Shown here piece after piece: positions 14,561-21,380 of a DNA stretch of 21,380 nt (its first letter is position 1; every line of letters starts with the position of its first letter). This DNA comes from a virus, in IMG/VR virus record IMGVR_UViG_3300022752_000450, positions 1 through 21,380 of that record. The stretch is one strand, 5' to 3'. Made by a program: the position numbers and the translations under genes. The notes beneath the pieces are model-generated. The model was not told the DNA's origin. It saw only the letters and a list, made by a program, of their open reading frames with translations, and did not search any database.

Positions 14561-15990
14561 CGCTTATAAAAGCAGATAAAAATGGTGTTTCAGTACAGAC
14601 ACTCCCAGAGCACTTAACGGAGCTTTTTGATACATTTTCTGAAAAATCTGGCATACCTATTGATAGAAAAGCAGATGACTTAACTGGTCAGGCTTTTACC
14701 ATTTTATCAGAAATGGCGACAGATATTGCAAGTAAGGTTCAATATGTATCAAGTCAGTTTTCAATTGATAGCTCTGAAGATGTTTTTCTTGACTATGCAG
14801 TTAGGTATGGTTTAATTGAAAGGCAGGAGGCAACACCAACAACGGTTTATGGTATATGTTACGATAACGAAGGTGTTGTTGTAGGCTCAGGCTTTGAGGC
14901 TAGAGATTTGTCTGGAAATAGTTTTTTGTCTATACAAGATACGACAATAACAAAAGACTATTGTGTTGATATAACGTTTTCATTTTCTGTTCAAGATAAT
15001 ACAACATATTCTATTGTATTGTCTGGCTCCGCAATATCAACAACAACAGGTGTATCAGCTACTGTTGATCAAATAATTGATGCTTTAATTCCGCAAATAG
15101 ATTCTGAAAAATACATAGTAGAAAAAAAAGAAGCAACATTAAGAGTTTTTTCAAAAAATGGATATTCCCCATTTTCGGTAAGCACAAGCACCAATATTTC
15201 AATAGATGAAATTGGCACGCCAGTATATTTTGTTTGTTCTGTTGATGGTTCTATAGCCTGCCAAGCTAATACTCTCACCATAATGGACTCGGAAGGTGTT
15301 AATAGAATAAACAACCTTGCAGATGGATTTGTTGGTAACGACATTGAAAAAGATGAAGAGCTTAGGGATCGTTTTTACAGGTCTGGTGGAGAGCAAGGCT
15401 ACGCAACACTAACGGCAATAAAATCAAGACTTGAAAACAACGTTGATGGCGTTTCAAATGTAACTGTATATCACAACCCATATTCAATAATCGACGCATT
15501 TGGTATGCCAAGGCATTCTGTTGAAGCTATTGTTGAGGGCGGTGAAGATCAAGCTATTGCAAATGAGCTTTTATTAAACTCGGTTGCGGCTGGCGTCGAG
15601 ACCCATGGAAATGTTGTTGTTGGCGTTAATGATGGCAATGGAAGCATTCAAGAATGTCGTTTTTCTAGGATCACATTCAAATATATCTGGGTTAAGGTTG
15701 ATATTCTAGCACTAAATGGCGAAGAATCTTTGGTTTTAGATGCAATACCAGCAATAAAGAACGCAATCTTGTCTTATGGCAATAAAATGGGCGTTGGTGA
15801 AAATGTTATTCCACAAAGATTTTATGGCTCTATTTATGGAGTAACAGCGGGGATAAGAGAGCTTGATGTTTCTGTTGCTGAAACAAATCTTCCTACAGAC
15901 ACCCCATCTTATGCTGATTATGATATACCAATATCAAGAAATCAAAAAGCATCTTTTGCTTTGGCAAGAATTATTGTAAACGGAATATAG
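14557..15990 (+). CDS. Baseplate wedge protein, gp6/gpJ-like
   Basis: Gp6/gpJ proteins form the ring of wedges around the hub that controls contraction. This 477-residue protein has a helical N-terminus (LPEHLTELFDTFSEKSGIPI), then the conserved SEDVFLDYAVRYGLIERQEA (residues about 73-92), equivalent to the family's G..LD..~~~~G~.R..a pattern. It then has FEARDLSGNSFLSIQD and the late FVGNDIEKDEELRDRFYRSG and SRLENNVDGVSNVTVYHNP, all characteristic of baseplate J. Residues about 149-220 seem to be an inserted beta domain (TTYSIVLSGSAISTTTGVSA, then ATLRVFSKNGYSPFSVST). The stop TAG is followed at once by the next ATG in the same frame. No ribosome site is visible. Confidence 0.87.
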   Translation: MTLIKADKNGVSVQTLPEHLTELFDTFSEKSGIPIDRKADDLTGQAFTILSEMATDIASKVQYVSSQFSIDSSEDVFLDYAVRYGLIERQEATPTTVYGICYDNEGVVVGSGFEARDLSGNSFLSIQDTTITKDYCVDITFSFSVQDNTTYSIVLSGSAISTTTGVSATVDQIIDALIPQIDSEKYIVEKKEATLRVFSKNGYSPFSVSTSTNISIDEIGTPVYFVCSVDGSIACQANTLTIMDSEGVNRINNLADGFVGNDIEKDEELRDRFYRSGGEQGYATLTAIKSRLENNVDGVSNVTVYHNPYSIIDAFGMPRHSVEAIVEGGEDQAIANELLLNSVAAGVETHGNVVVGVNDGNGSIQECRFSRITFKYIWVKVDILALNGEESLVLDAIPAIKNAILSYGNKMGVGENVIPQRFYGSIYGVTAGIRELDVSVAETNLPTDTPSYADYDIPISRNQKASFALARIIVNGI

Positions 15991-16731
15991 ATGGCAGACC
16001 TATACGAAAAATATTTATCCAGGCTTGCTGGAAGGTTTGTTGGAAAGCCAAACATAGAGGCTTTTTTAAGAACAGCAATTAAGCCTTATCAAGAACTTAG
16101 TGATGCCTGTGATTTTATTTTAACAATGGCCAACTTAGATGATGCTGTTGGATATTGGCTTGATATACATGGAAGCAGGGTTGCTGAAAAAAGAGATGGT
16201 AGAGATGATGACGAATATAGAGATGCTATAAAATTTAAGATAGCATTAAAATCGCCAAAGGCAACAATATCAGCAATTTTTAAGGCATTAAATTTTTTTG
16301 CACCAAAAATAAGATACGGTGTTTATATACCTCATTACCCAGCAGGGTTTTCGCTACTAACAGACTCACCTTTAATAAGACGAGTTGCTTTAGAAGGAAT
16401 AAAAAAAATAACAGCGGCTGGTGTTGGTTTAGATATTTATTACACAAAAGGAATGCCTATTAGTTTTTTAGGTGGGCTTTCTGATCAAACATTTCTTGGT
16501 CAGCAGAATAATAGACTGATTTATGCAAAACACAACAATAATCTTGTAAAAATAAAGCTACAAACGCTTTATTATTCAAAAGGAGGAACGCCTCTTGGCG
16601 GACTAATTGGTTCTTACCTAGGAGCACAATCTGGTAATTTTATTAAAACACAAAGTGGAAAAAGAATTATGTTGCGATCAAATATGAAATCTGTTGGTGG
16701 TTTTAGATTATCTGGAGTTTATACGGTATGA
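15991..16731 (+). CDS. Baseplate/tail protein, DUF2612 (gpI position)
   Basis: This 246-residue protein matches DUF2612 proteins, which follow gp6-like wedges and probably connect wedge to fibre. Supporting segments are the N-terminal YLSRLAGRFVGKPNIEAFL, a central FILTMANLDDAVGYWLDIHG (residues about 43-62), the DDDEYRDAIKFKIALKSPKA block and FFAPKIRYGVYI. The C-terminal 80 or so residues are an extra glycine-rich region with repeated Leu-Gly-Gly/Gly-Leu motifs (SFLGGLSDQTFLGQQNN, TPLGGLIGSYLGAQSGNF) which may form the fibre-docking surface. ATG follows the previous TAG directly; the end overlaps the next start as ATGA. Confidence 0.78.
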   Translation: MADLYEKYLSRLAGRFVGKPNIEAFLRTAIKPYQELSDACDFILTMANLDDAVGYWLDIHGSRVAEKRDGRDDDEYRDAIKFKIALKSPKATISAIFKALNFFAPKIRYGVYIPHYPAGFSLLTDSPLIRRVALEGIKKITAAGVGLDIYYTKGMPISFLGGLSDQTFLGQQNNRLIYAKHNNNLVKIKLQTLYYSKGGTPLGGLIGSYLGAQSGNFIKTQSGKRIMLRSNMKSVGGFRLSGVYTV

Positions 16732-17237
16732 CGGTAAAAAAAACAAGGCTTGGTGTTTACGCAAAAGAACCTGTAACAAAAAATGTTTTGGATGGAGTTC
16801 CTATGCAAAACAGGATGCCATTTTCACAAACATCGGCTTTTTTTGCTGGTAAAAAACCACCAATAAATACCACTACAGAAAAAACATTAGCCGACACTGT
16901 TGCAGCACAAGAATGGAATGAGCTTGCGTATTTAACAACAAAACAGATTGACTTGTCTGGTATAAGCGATGGTGAAGGTGATAATTTAATCACATATAAA
17001 AATTGCTTTATTAAGATAAGTGCTATTGATCTTGGTGATCAAACAAAATTTTTTGAAGCAAGAGGATGGGTTGGTGAATTAAATATTGTACCACAACTAA
17101 CTGTAATTGCGTCAAATGGGTTGTCGTTAGGAACGATAACAGCAAATGGAGCAATTCCTATAGTTGGAGGTAGTAGTGTTGCTAATGTAAGAGTGTTATG
17201 CGAATTAACACCAATAGATTTTAGAAGTGGGGAATAA
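16728..17237 (+). CDS. Hypothetical baseplate-to-fibre linker candidate
   Basis: I do not recognise this 169-residue protein. It overlaps the DUF2612 stop as ATGA and is two bases before the first fibre gene, so it is probably a baseplate-peripheral or fibre-adaptor protein. The N-terminus is basic (MTVKKTRLGVYAKEP). The middle has an Ala/Trp helix (LADTVAAQEWNELAYLTTKQ). The C-terminal half is beta-like with repeating hydrophobic and small residues (LTVIASNGLSLGTITANGAI, then VANVRVLCELTPIDF). It has no signal peptide, membrane span or catalytic motif. Function is inferred from position only. Confidence 0.7.
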   Translation: MTVKKTRLGVYAKEPVTKNVLDGVPMQNRMPFSQTSAFFAGKKPPINTTTEKTLADTVAAQEWNELAYLTTKQIDLSGISDGEGDNLITYKNCFIKISAIDLGDQTKFFEARGWVGELNIVPQLTVIASNGLSLGTITANGAIPIVGGSSVANVRVLCELTPIDFRSGE

Positions 17238-17239
17238 GA

Positions 17240-18514
17240 ATGGCAGATTTTACACCAGTTGAAATAGAGCAGCTACGTTTACTGCTTCAAAAACAAAGCG
17301 AATTGTTATCTATTGCTGATGATGCTGCAGCTCTTGATGTTGTTGCTGGTGCTGGTCAAGAGACAATACTTGATTTAAACGAAGAAACAGCCGCTACGTT
17401 AAATTTAGCAGATAAAACAGTTATCGATAAAAACGATGGCTCTGCAACAAAATCGCTTGCAATGTCAGGATTAGTTTCTTTTGTTAGCGGTCAAATTGGT
17501 GGAGGCGGAACTGAGTTTAATAAACAAGGTCATTTTAAATGGGTAGCTGGTGGTGGAGATGGTGGTGCAGGTTATAAACTAAATGATATAGTTTATCATA
17601 ACGGGAATACCTATATATCAACCGCCAACAACAATACCACTATTCCTGGTGCTGCTCTAGCAAGCTGGGATATTTTTTATCAAAACGCATCGACAAGCGT
17701 TAAAGGCATTACGCAACTACAAAGCACAGTTGATGATACTGAGAAAAATGCTGCAACGCCAAAAGCAATAAATAGAAGAGATGTGCATATACAAACCAAT
17801 GATTACAAAAAAGGCGCACGCGTTCAAAATGGTTTTGGTGGTGGTTGGCACGAAGCTGTTCAGGATGTGCCTGTCAATACTTTAATAACAAACCCGCTTT
17901 TCTGGCTGCCATCTAGTAATTTTAAAATTTTCAATTCGGACGATGTGCTAACAACTTCTCGCGCTTTAACGGTAAACGATATTAATAAGCATCTTGTTCT
18001 TAGTGGACCATCAAATCAAACTTTTTCTTTGCCCCTGGCAAACTCAGTGCCATCTGGATCAATGATTTTTGTTAAAGGAAGAAAAGATTTTAGAGCAACA
18101 TTTAATAGTCAAGGTTCTGATACTATCAACATAGATTCAGGAGCTGGCTTCACTTCATGCTCTTGCCGTGCACCCGAATCAATCATATTAGTATCAAATG
18201 GCAATCAAGATTGGCGCTTGACAAAAATAAATCCATTTTATAACGCAACAGCATTTACAGCACCTGCCCGAGCTGCAAATACAAACTACACAAATAGTTC
18301 ACCATTTCCTATTAGAGTAATAATTAATGTTAGTATGGGTGGGGCTGGGTCTTCCATAGTTTTAAGTGGGGCTTCGTCACACGCAAAACCATTCATTATA
18401 TTAAATAGTAACTTTTCAATTGAATCGTGGTTTTATCCTGGGGAGGTTTATCAACTCAGTACCACTGGAACGGTTACAATAGTTAGCTGGTTTGAATATG
18501 CTGTTACTATTTAA
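17240..18514 (+). CDS. Tail fibre protein with phage fibre repeat
   Basis: This 424-residue protein probably binds the host surface. The N-terminal 45 residues form a helix (VEIEQLRLLLQKQSELLS) suited to baseplate attachment and trimerisation. A glycine-rich hinge follows (residues 86-112). Residues 110-148 resemble a small carbohydrate-binding module (YKLNDIVYHNGNTYISTANN...ASWDIFYQ). Residues 150-178 match the phage fibre repeat type 2 pattern (STSVKGITQL ... NAATPKAINRR). The distal part is beta-rich (LNKHLVLSG-like strands and TFSLPLANSVPSGSMIFVKG). From about base 17815 arginine shifts from AGA to CGC/CGT/CGA, suggesting that the distal half was exchanged. GGGGAATAAGA lies before the ATG. 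Confidence 0.75.
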   Translation: MADFTPVEIEQLRLLLQKQSELLSIADDAAALDVVAGAGQETILDLNEETAATLNLADKTVIDKNDGSATKSLAMSGLVSFVSGQIGGGGTEFNKQGHFKWVAGGGDGGAGYKLNDIVYHNGNTYISTANNNTTIPGAALASWDIFYQNASTSVKGITQLQSTVDDTEKNAATPKAINRRDVHIQTNDYKKGARVQNGFGGGWHEAVQDVPVNTLITNPLFWLPSSNFKIFNSDDVLTTSRALTVNDINKHLVLSGPSNQTFSLPLANSVPSGSMIFVKGRKDFRATFNSQGSDTINIDSGAGFTSCSCRAPESIILVSNGNQDWRLTKINPFYNATAFTAPARAANTNYTNSSPFPIRVIINVSMGGAGSSIVLSGASSHAKPFIILNSNFSIESWFYPGEVYQLSTTGTVTIVSWFEYAVTI

Positions 18515-18526
18515 TAAAGGACAAAA

Positions 18527-19366
18527 ATGTTTTATTGTATAAATAAAAAAACAAAACAAATTTACGCATTCGACACAGAGCTCGAGCGAGATAATAAAGT
18601 TAAGTCTGATCCTGATTTTGTTGTTTGCGATGCGAGACCAAGCTTATTCCACGAATGGTCAGGTAGTGCATGGGTTTATGATGCGAATTTAGAGATGTTA
18701 AGCACAAAGAGTGCTTCCGTTGATGTTCTAAAACAGCTTGATGCGATTTATCGCAAAAAAAAGGATGGCGCTTTTCCTGTTGATATGACGGCGATTATAA
18801 ACAGTCTAAATATACCGAATAATACCAATATTTTATTCCCAACAAGCCAGCCTTCTTTTAACATAACCAACACTCCAAAACCAGCCACTTGTCAAAATCA
18901 AAAAATCGTTGGTTATTCAACAAGTAAAATAAAATACCCAACCCATGACCGTTGTGTGTTGTGGGTTCAAGATAGTCGAGATATCCAAAGCCTAGTTTCA
19001 CTTGGGCATGTTTTAGCCGCCGATTGGGTTTCAAAAAATAGCAACTCGTCCATTTCTGATTATGTTCATTATCAGCAAATCGGCATTGCTGGTGTTCAGT
19101 ACCGAGCAAATGAGATTAGAACGTTACAGCCCGATGGATATCCGATTGTTTTGGATAAACACTCGTTAAAAATGTGGATTCTTATTTTGGAAAAAATAAA
19201 TGAAAAAAAAGAACAATTGCATGGGCGATATCTTTTGTTAAAAACACAGATAAACAATTGTTCAACAATGGCCGCGCTTGAGTCTATTAAAGAGAATATG
19301 AAAACTGGGTGGGTTGAGGTTTTTAGTGATGATCAAACACCAGCTGGCTTGACAGTTGTTAGATAA
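18527..19366 (+). CDS. Probable tail fibre-associated or assembly protein
   Basis: The 279-residue product is not firmly recognised. The N-terminus has SLFHEWSGSAWVYDANLEML, a Trp-x-Gly-x-Trp block common in proteins encoded next to tail fibres (DUF4376-like and fibre-assembly proteins). The last 60 residues are a helical LEKINEKKEQLHGRYLLLK followed by INNCSTMAALESIKENMKTG, which resembles the I..~t..el..i end of DUF4376 proteins. The middle (residues 85-200) is unassigned. It has a clear site, AAAGGA before ATG 18527. Of nine arginine codons six are CGN, unlike the tail genes upstream (sheath: one of fifteen), which suggests horizontal exchange. Whether it is a fibre subunit or a chaperone is unresolved. 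Confidence 0.55.
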   Translation: MFYCINKKTKQIYAFDTELERDNKVKSDPDFVVCDARPSLFHEWSGSAWVYDANLEMLSTKSASVDVLKQLDAIYRKKKDGAFPVDMTAIINSLNIPNNTNILFPTSQPSFNITNTPKPATCQNQKIVGYSTSKIKYPTHDRCVLWVQDSRDIQSLVSLGHVLAADWVSKNSNSSISDYVHYQQIGIAGVQYRANEIRTLQPDGYPIVLDKHSLKMWILILEKINEKKEQLHGRYLLLKTQINNCSTMAALESIKENMKTGWVEVFSDDQTPAGLTVVR

Positions 19367-19383
19367 AATAGAGGTAGATATTT

Positions 19384-20175
19384 ATGAAATATACGTTAAA
19401 TTTAACGGCCAATATTTGGGAAAAGTTAGATGTCGCGCTAAGAGAAGGCGAAAAAATACGCATTCAAGGTGCAAGCCCCGACTCTAAATTTAGAATTGAG
19501 TTTAACGACGGGATCGCGTCACCTGGCGTTGGTGATAAGCCTGGCTTGATTTTGGATGGGCTGCAAGAGGTATCGATGTCAAACCCATATTTGTGGGTGA
19601 TGTCAGATAGAACAATGGATGTTGATGTCGAGGTTTGCCCGACTGCAGCGTCTGGGAGCATCTCATTGCCAGGTGGCGCAGCAACCGAAGCAAAACAAGA
19701 CGCTCAAATAACTGAATTACAAGCGATTACTACTGCAATTCAAAATAATACGATTAAAACTGCTTCAAAAGGCTCCACAACCTCAGCTAGCCTAACAAGC
19801 AAAAATATTGACTCGAATGTCCAGGCTTTGCACACAGTGCTGGCAGAAGCGGCGAAAACAAACGGCGTTCCCGCGTCCGGACTAAGTCCAATAGCAGGCA
19901 CTTTTTCAACTACCGGTCAAAGCGCTCACTTCACACCAATTGCAGGGCGTGATTTTAATATTCAAGTGCTTTTTAGTGGAGCTATTGGTCAGGTGAATTT
20001 AGAGCGAAGTTTTGATGGTATCAACTTTTACCCAATAACAGGATCTGGCGTAGCAATAATGAGATTCACTAGTGATGCTAACGAGCAGTGGGGTGATGGT
20101 GAGGTTGGAGTAAAATATAGGTTGAATTGCACTGCGCTGTCTGCGGGAACAGTGAGTTATAGAATATCACAATAG
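19384..20175 (+). CDS. Phage structural (fibre-region) protein with C-terminal beta-sandwich
   Basis: This 263-residue protein has three parts. Residues 1-90 are beta-rich (GEKIRIQGASPDSKFRIEF and LWVMSDRTMDVDVEV). Residues 91-130 hold LPGGAATEAKQDAQITELQ, a linker with a short coiled coil that recurs in phage virion proteins. Residues 172-263 match a common phage beta-sandwich pattern: ... QVNLERSFDGINFYPITG ... VGVKYRLNCTALSAGTVSYR, where the family has vqLeRSFDgG..W.pv and gv.YRl.Ct..sGt..Yrls. It probably belongs to the virion surface or host-recognition apparatus. GAGGTAG lies upstream of ATG 19384. The TAG stop at 20173-20175 is genuine because the frame closes again within five codons. 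Confidence 0.65.
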   Translation: MKYTLNLTANIWEKLDVALREGEKIRIQGASPDSKFRIEFNDGIASPGVGDKPGLILDGLQEVSMSNPYLWVMSDRTMDVDVEVCPTAASGSISLPGGAATEAKQDAQITELQAITTAIQNNTIKTASKGSTTSASLTSKNIDSNVQALHTVLAEAAKTNGVPASGLSPIAGTFSTTGQSAHFTPIAGRDFNIQVLFSGAIGQVNLERSFDGINFYPITGSGVAIMRFTSDANEQWGDGEVGVKYRLNCTALSAGTVSYRISQ

Positions 20176-20186
20176 GATTATGAAAA

Positions 20187-21380
20187 ATGAGTAAATCTGA
20201 ATTTGGGGCATTGGTTGGCATTATTGATCAATATAACTCACTTAGTCAGCCTAAAATAGAGATGGTAGCTAATCAAGCTGAGATGTTATCTCTAAATGCT
20301 GATGTTGGCGTTATTGTGATTAGAGCAGATGATAATAATTATCAATACCGATTGAAAGCATTGCCTGCCAACAGCCTAAGTAATTGGCAAGTATTAGGAA
20401 AAGACGCACAGCCAATCGGTGAAACGGTTGCGGATGTTATTACAACAAACGAAGTGATTACATCAAAGGCAGATGGGCTTTATGCTTTTACTGGCGTTCC
20501 AAATGGGGGCTTTCCATCTGGAATTTCACAAGGTGATATTGCACAAAAAACAGGTGCAGTTTGGACTGTTGTTTATAATTTCGCAAGCGCACCAGCTACC
20601 ATATATTCTATTAGTGATGGTCAAACTTATGATAAGAAAATAAACACGAGCGGGCAAAATAGTTGGGTTCAAAAACCTAAACCTGCTGTTTATGAAATGG
20701 GCTCCGATAGAGAGTTTGTTTCTGTTAACAGCATGTTCGCAAAGTTTATTACAGATGCCATTGCTGTTGGGGCTGGAATTGTCTATGACTCAGTTGTTAA
20801 CGAAAAGATTGTATTCGCGTCGAATGCGCAAAACTTTTTATTACAAGGCTACGGTACGACAACAAGAAACAATTCGCAAATTTCAAGTTTTGAAATTTTA
20901 GGGCACAGATTCACATTAAAAAATGTGCAAGCGTTTGCTAATACTGGTGTTCAAACACGCACAATTTCAACAACAAGTGGTTCAAAAATAATCAATATTT
21001 CTGGCGCAGGGCAAACAACAGCAGGATTTCTAAAATATCAAAAAATCACTGGCACTGGAATCCCAGCATTTTCATATATTGACACGATAGTTAACTCAAC
21101 TTCGTTCACAATTAATCAAAATGCTACTGCTAACGGAACAAATATAACAGCAACTATACAGCCCAAAGCACCTGTTGTTATTGATTGCAGTGGAACTATT
21201 ACAGAGAACGGCGTTCAAAACGTTCCAAGAGGGAAACATGTTTTTGACGGGGTCAGCTTTTCAAACCCATCGGGCGACTCGGCCGTAGATATTTTTAATT
21301 GCGGGAGCTTTATTGAATTTAAAGACTGTGATTTTGGAAATAAGACTATCAATATATTCAGCTCTTCAGCTTCGTTAAGC
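20187..21380 (+). CDS. Tailspike/fibre protein with beta-helix onset (3' end outside window)
   Basis: The frame is open from ATG 20187 to the right edge, 398 codons with no stop. The N-terminus (PKIEMVANQAEMLSLNADVG, residues about 22-41, then IVIRADDNNYQYRL) is a frequent attachment module of phage fibres. Residues about 256-328 form a repeat-like beta module (TISTTSGSKIINISGAG ... ITGTGIPAFSYIDTIVNSTS ... INQNATANGTNI), common in bacterial and phage surface proteins. From about residue 330, VIDCSGTITENG, HVFDGVSFSNPSGDSAVDIF and FIEFKDCDFGN have the short-strand, Asn/Cys/Phe-ladder rhythm of a pectate-lyase-like parallel beta-helix, as in tailspike depolymerases. The catalytic region would lie beyond the window. 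AGGA at 20174-20177 precedes the start. Confidence 0.68.
   Translation, partial: MSKSEFGALVGIIDQYNSLSQPKIEMVANQAEMLSLNADVGVIVIRADDNNYQYRLKALPANSLSNWQVLGKDAQPIGETVADVITTNEVITSKADGLYAFTGVPNGGFPSGISQGDIAQKTGAVWTVVYNFASAPATIYSISDGQTYDKKINTSGQNSWVQKPKPAVYEMGSDREFVSVNSMFAKFITDAIAVGAGIVYDSVVNEKIVFASNAQNFLLQGYGTTTRNNSQISSFEILGHRFTLKNVQAFANTGVQTRTISTTSGSKIINISGAGQTTAGFLKYQKITGTGIPAFSYIDTIVNSTSFTINQNATANGTNITATIQPKAPVVIDCSGTITENGVQNVPRGKHVFDGVSFSNPSGDSAVDIFNCGSFIEFKDCDFGNKTINIFSSSASLS

Noticed and set aside
12451-15990. Genome-wide reassignment of TAG to an amino acid (code 15-like)
   Set aside because: TAG ends genes normally at 5855-5857, and at 20173-20175 readthrough would hit TGA within five codons. 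No long conserved reading frame is interrupted by TAG except at the plug end. The TAGATG at 15988-15993, also in frame with the next gene, separates two recognisable families and is expected by chance one time in three.

Overview
The window is one continuous stretch of a contractile-tailed bacteriophage genome (myovirus morphology, Caudoviricetes). Every real gene lies on the + strand, with gaps of 0 to about 50 bases or short ATGA/TAATG overlaps. I see no promoter, rho-independent terminator, RNA gene, CRISPR array or insertion sequence. The DNA is AT-rich and arginine is mostly AGA in the morphogenesis genes. Contractile baseplate genes, a pointed spike and AAGGA-type ribosome sites suggest a low-GC Gram-negative host, but host and genus cannot be fixed from the sequence alone. 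The window is cut at both ends: the portal gene enters from the left and a tailspike-like gene runs off the right.

Layout. (1) Head, 2-4547: portal (DUF1073-like), DUF2213-like maturation protease with a fused scaffold-like tail, a probable cement protein, the major capsid protein and an orphan small protein. (2) Neck, 4544-6365: head-tail adaptor, HK97 gp10-like neck protein, head-closure protein and tail terminator. (3) Tail, 6377-11462: DUF3383 sheath, DUF3277 tube, a G/GT tail assembly chaperone pair apparently made by -1 frameshifting, and the tape measure. (4) Baseplate, 11465-16731: Dit-like protein, Pam3 gp18-like plug, gp27/gpD-like hub, gpV/gp138-like spike with an HxH tip, gp25-like wedge, gp6/gpJ-like wedge and DUF2612 protein. 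(5) Host-recognition region, 16728-21380: an orphan linker candidate, a fibre, a probable fibre-associated protein, a fibre/decoration protein and a partial beta-helix tailspike. The arginine codons change from the second half of the first fibre onward, as expected for an exchangeable module.

The genes run in assembly order: capsid shell, connector, tail tube and sheath around a tape measure, baseplate, then receptor-binding proteins. The strongest ribosome sites precede genes for abundant proteins (cement, capsid, sheath, tube, chaperone). Most baseplate genes have none and seem to depend on translational coupling.

The features most worth following are: (a) a perfect 16-bp inverted repeat just after the chaperone stop, downstream of a GAAAAAA slip site; (b) an amber codon at the end of the plug gene, followed in frame by 16 sense codons and a second amber that abuts the hub start in the same frame; (c) an exact 52-bp duplication in the tape measure; and (d) an internal start that could give a separate scaffold protein. 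I found no clearly new defence or mobile system in this window.
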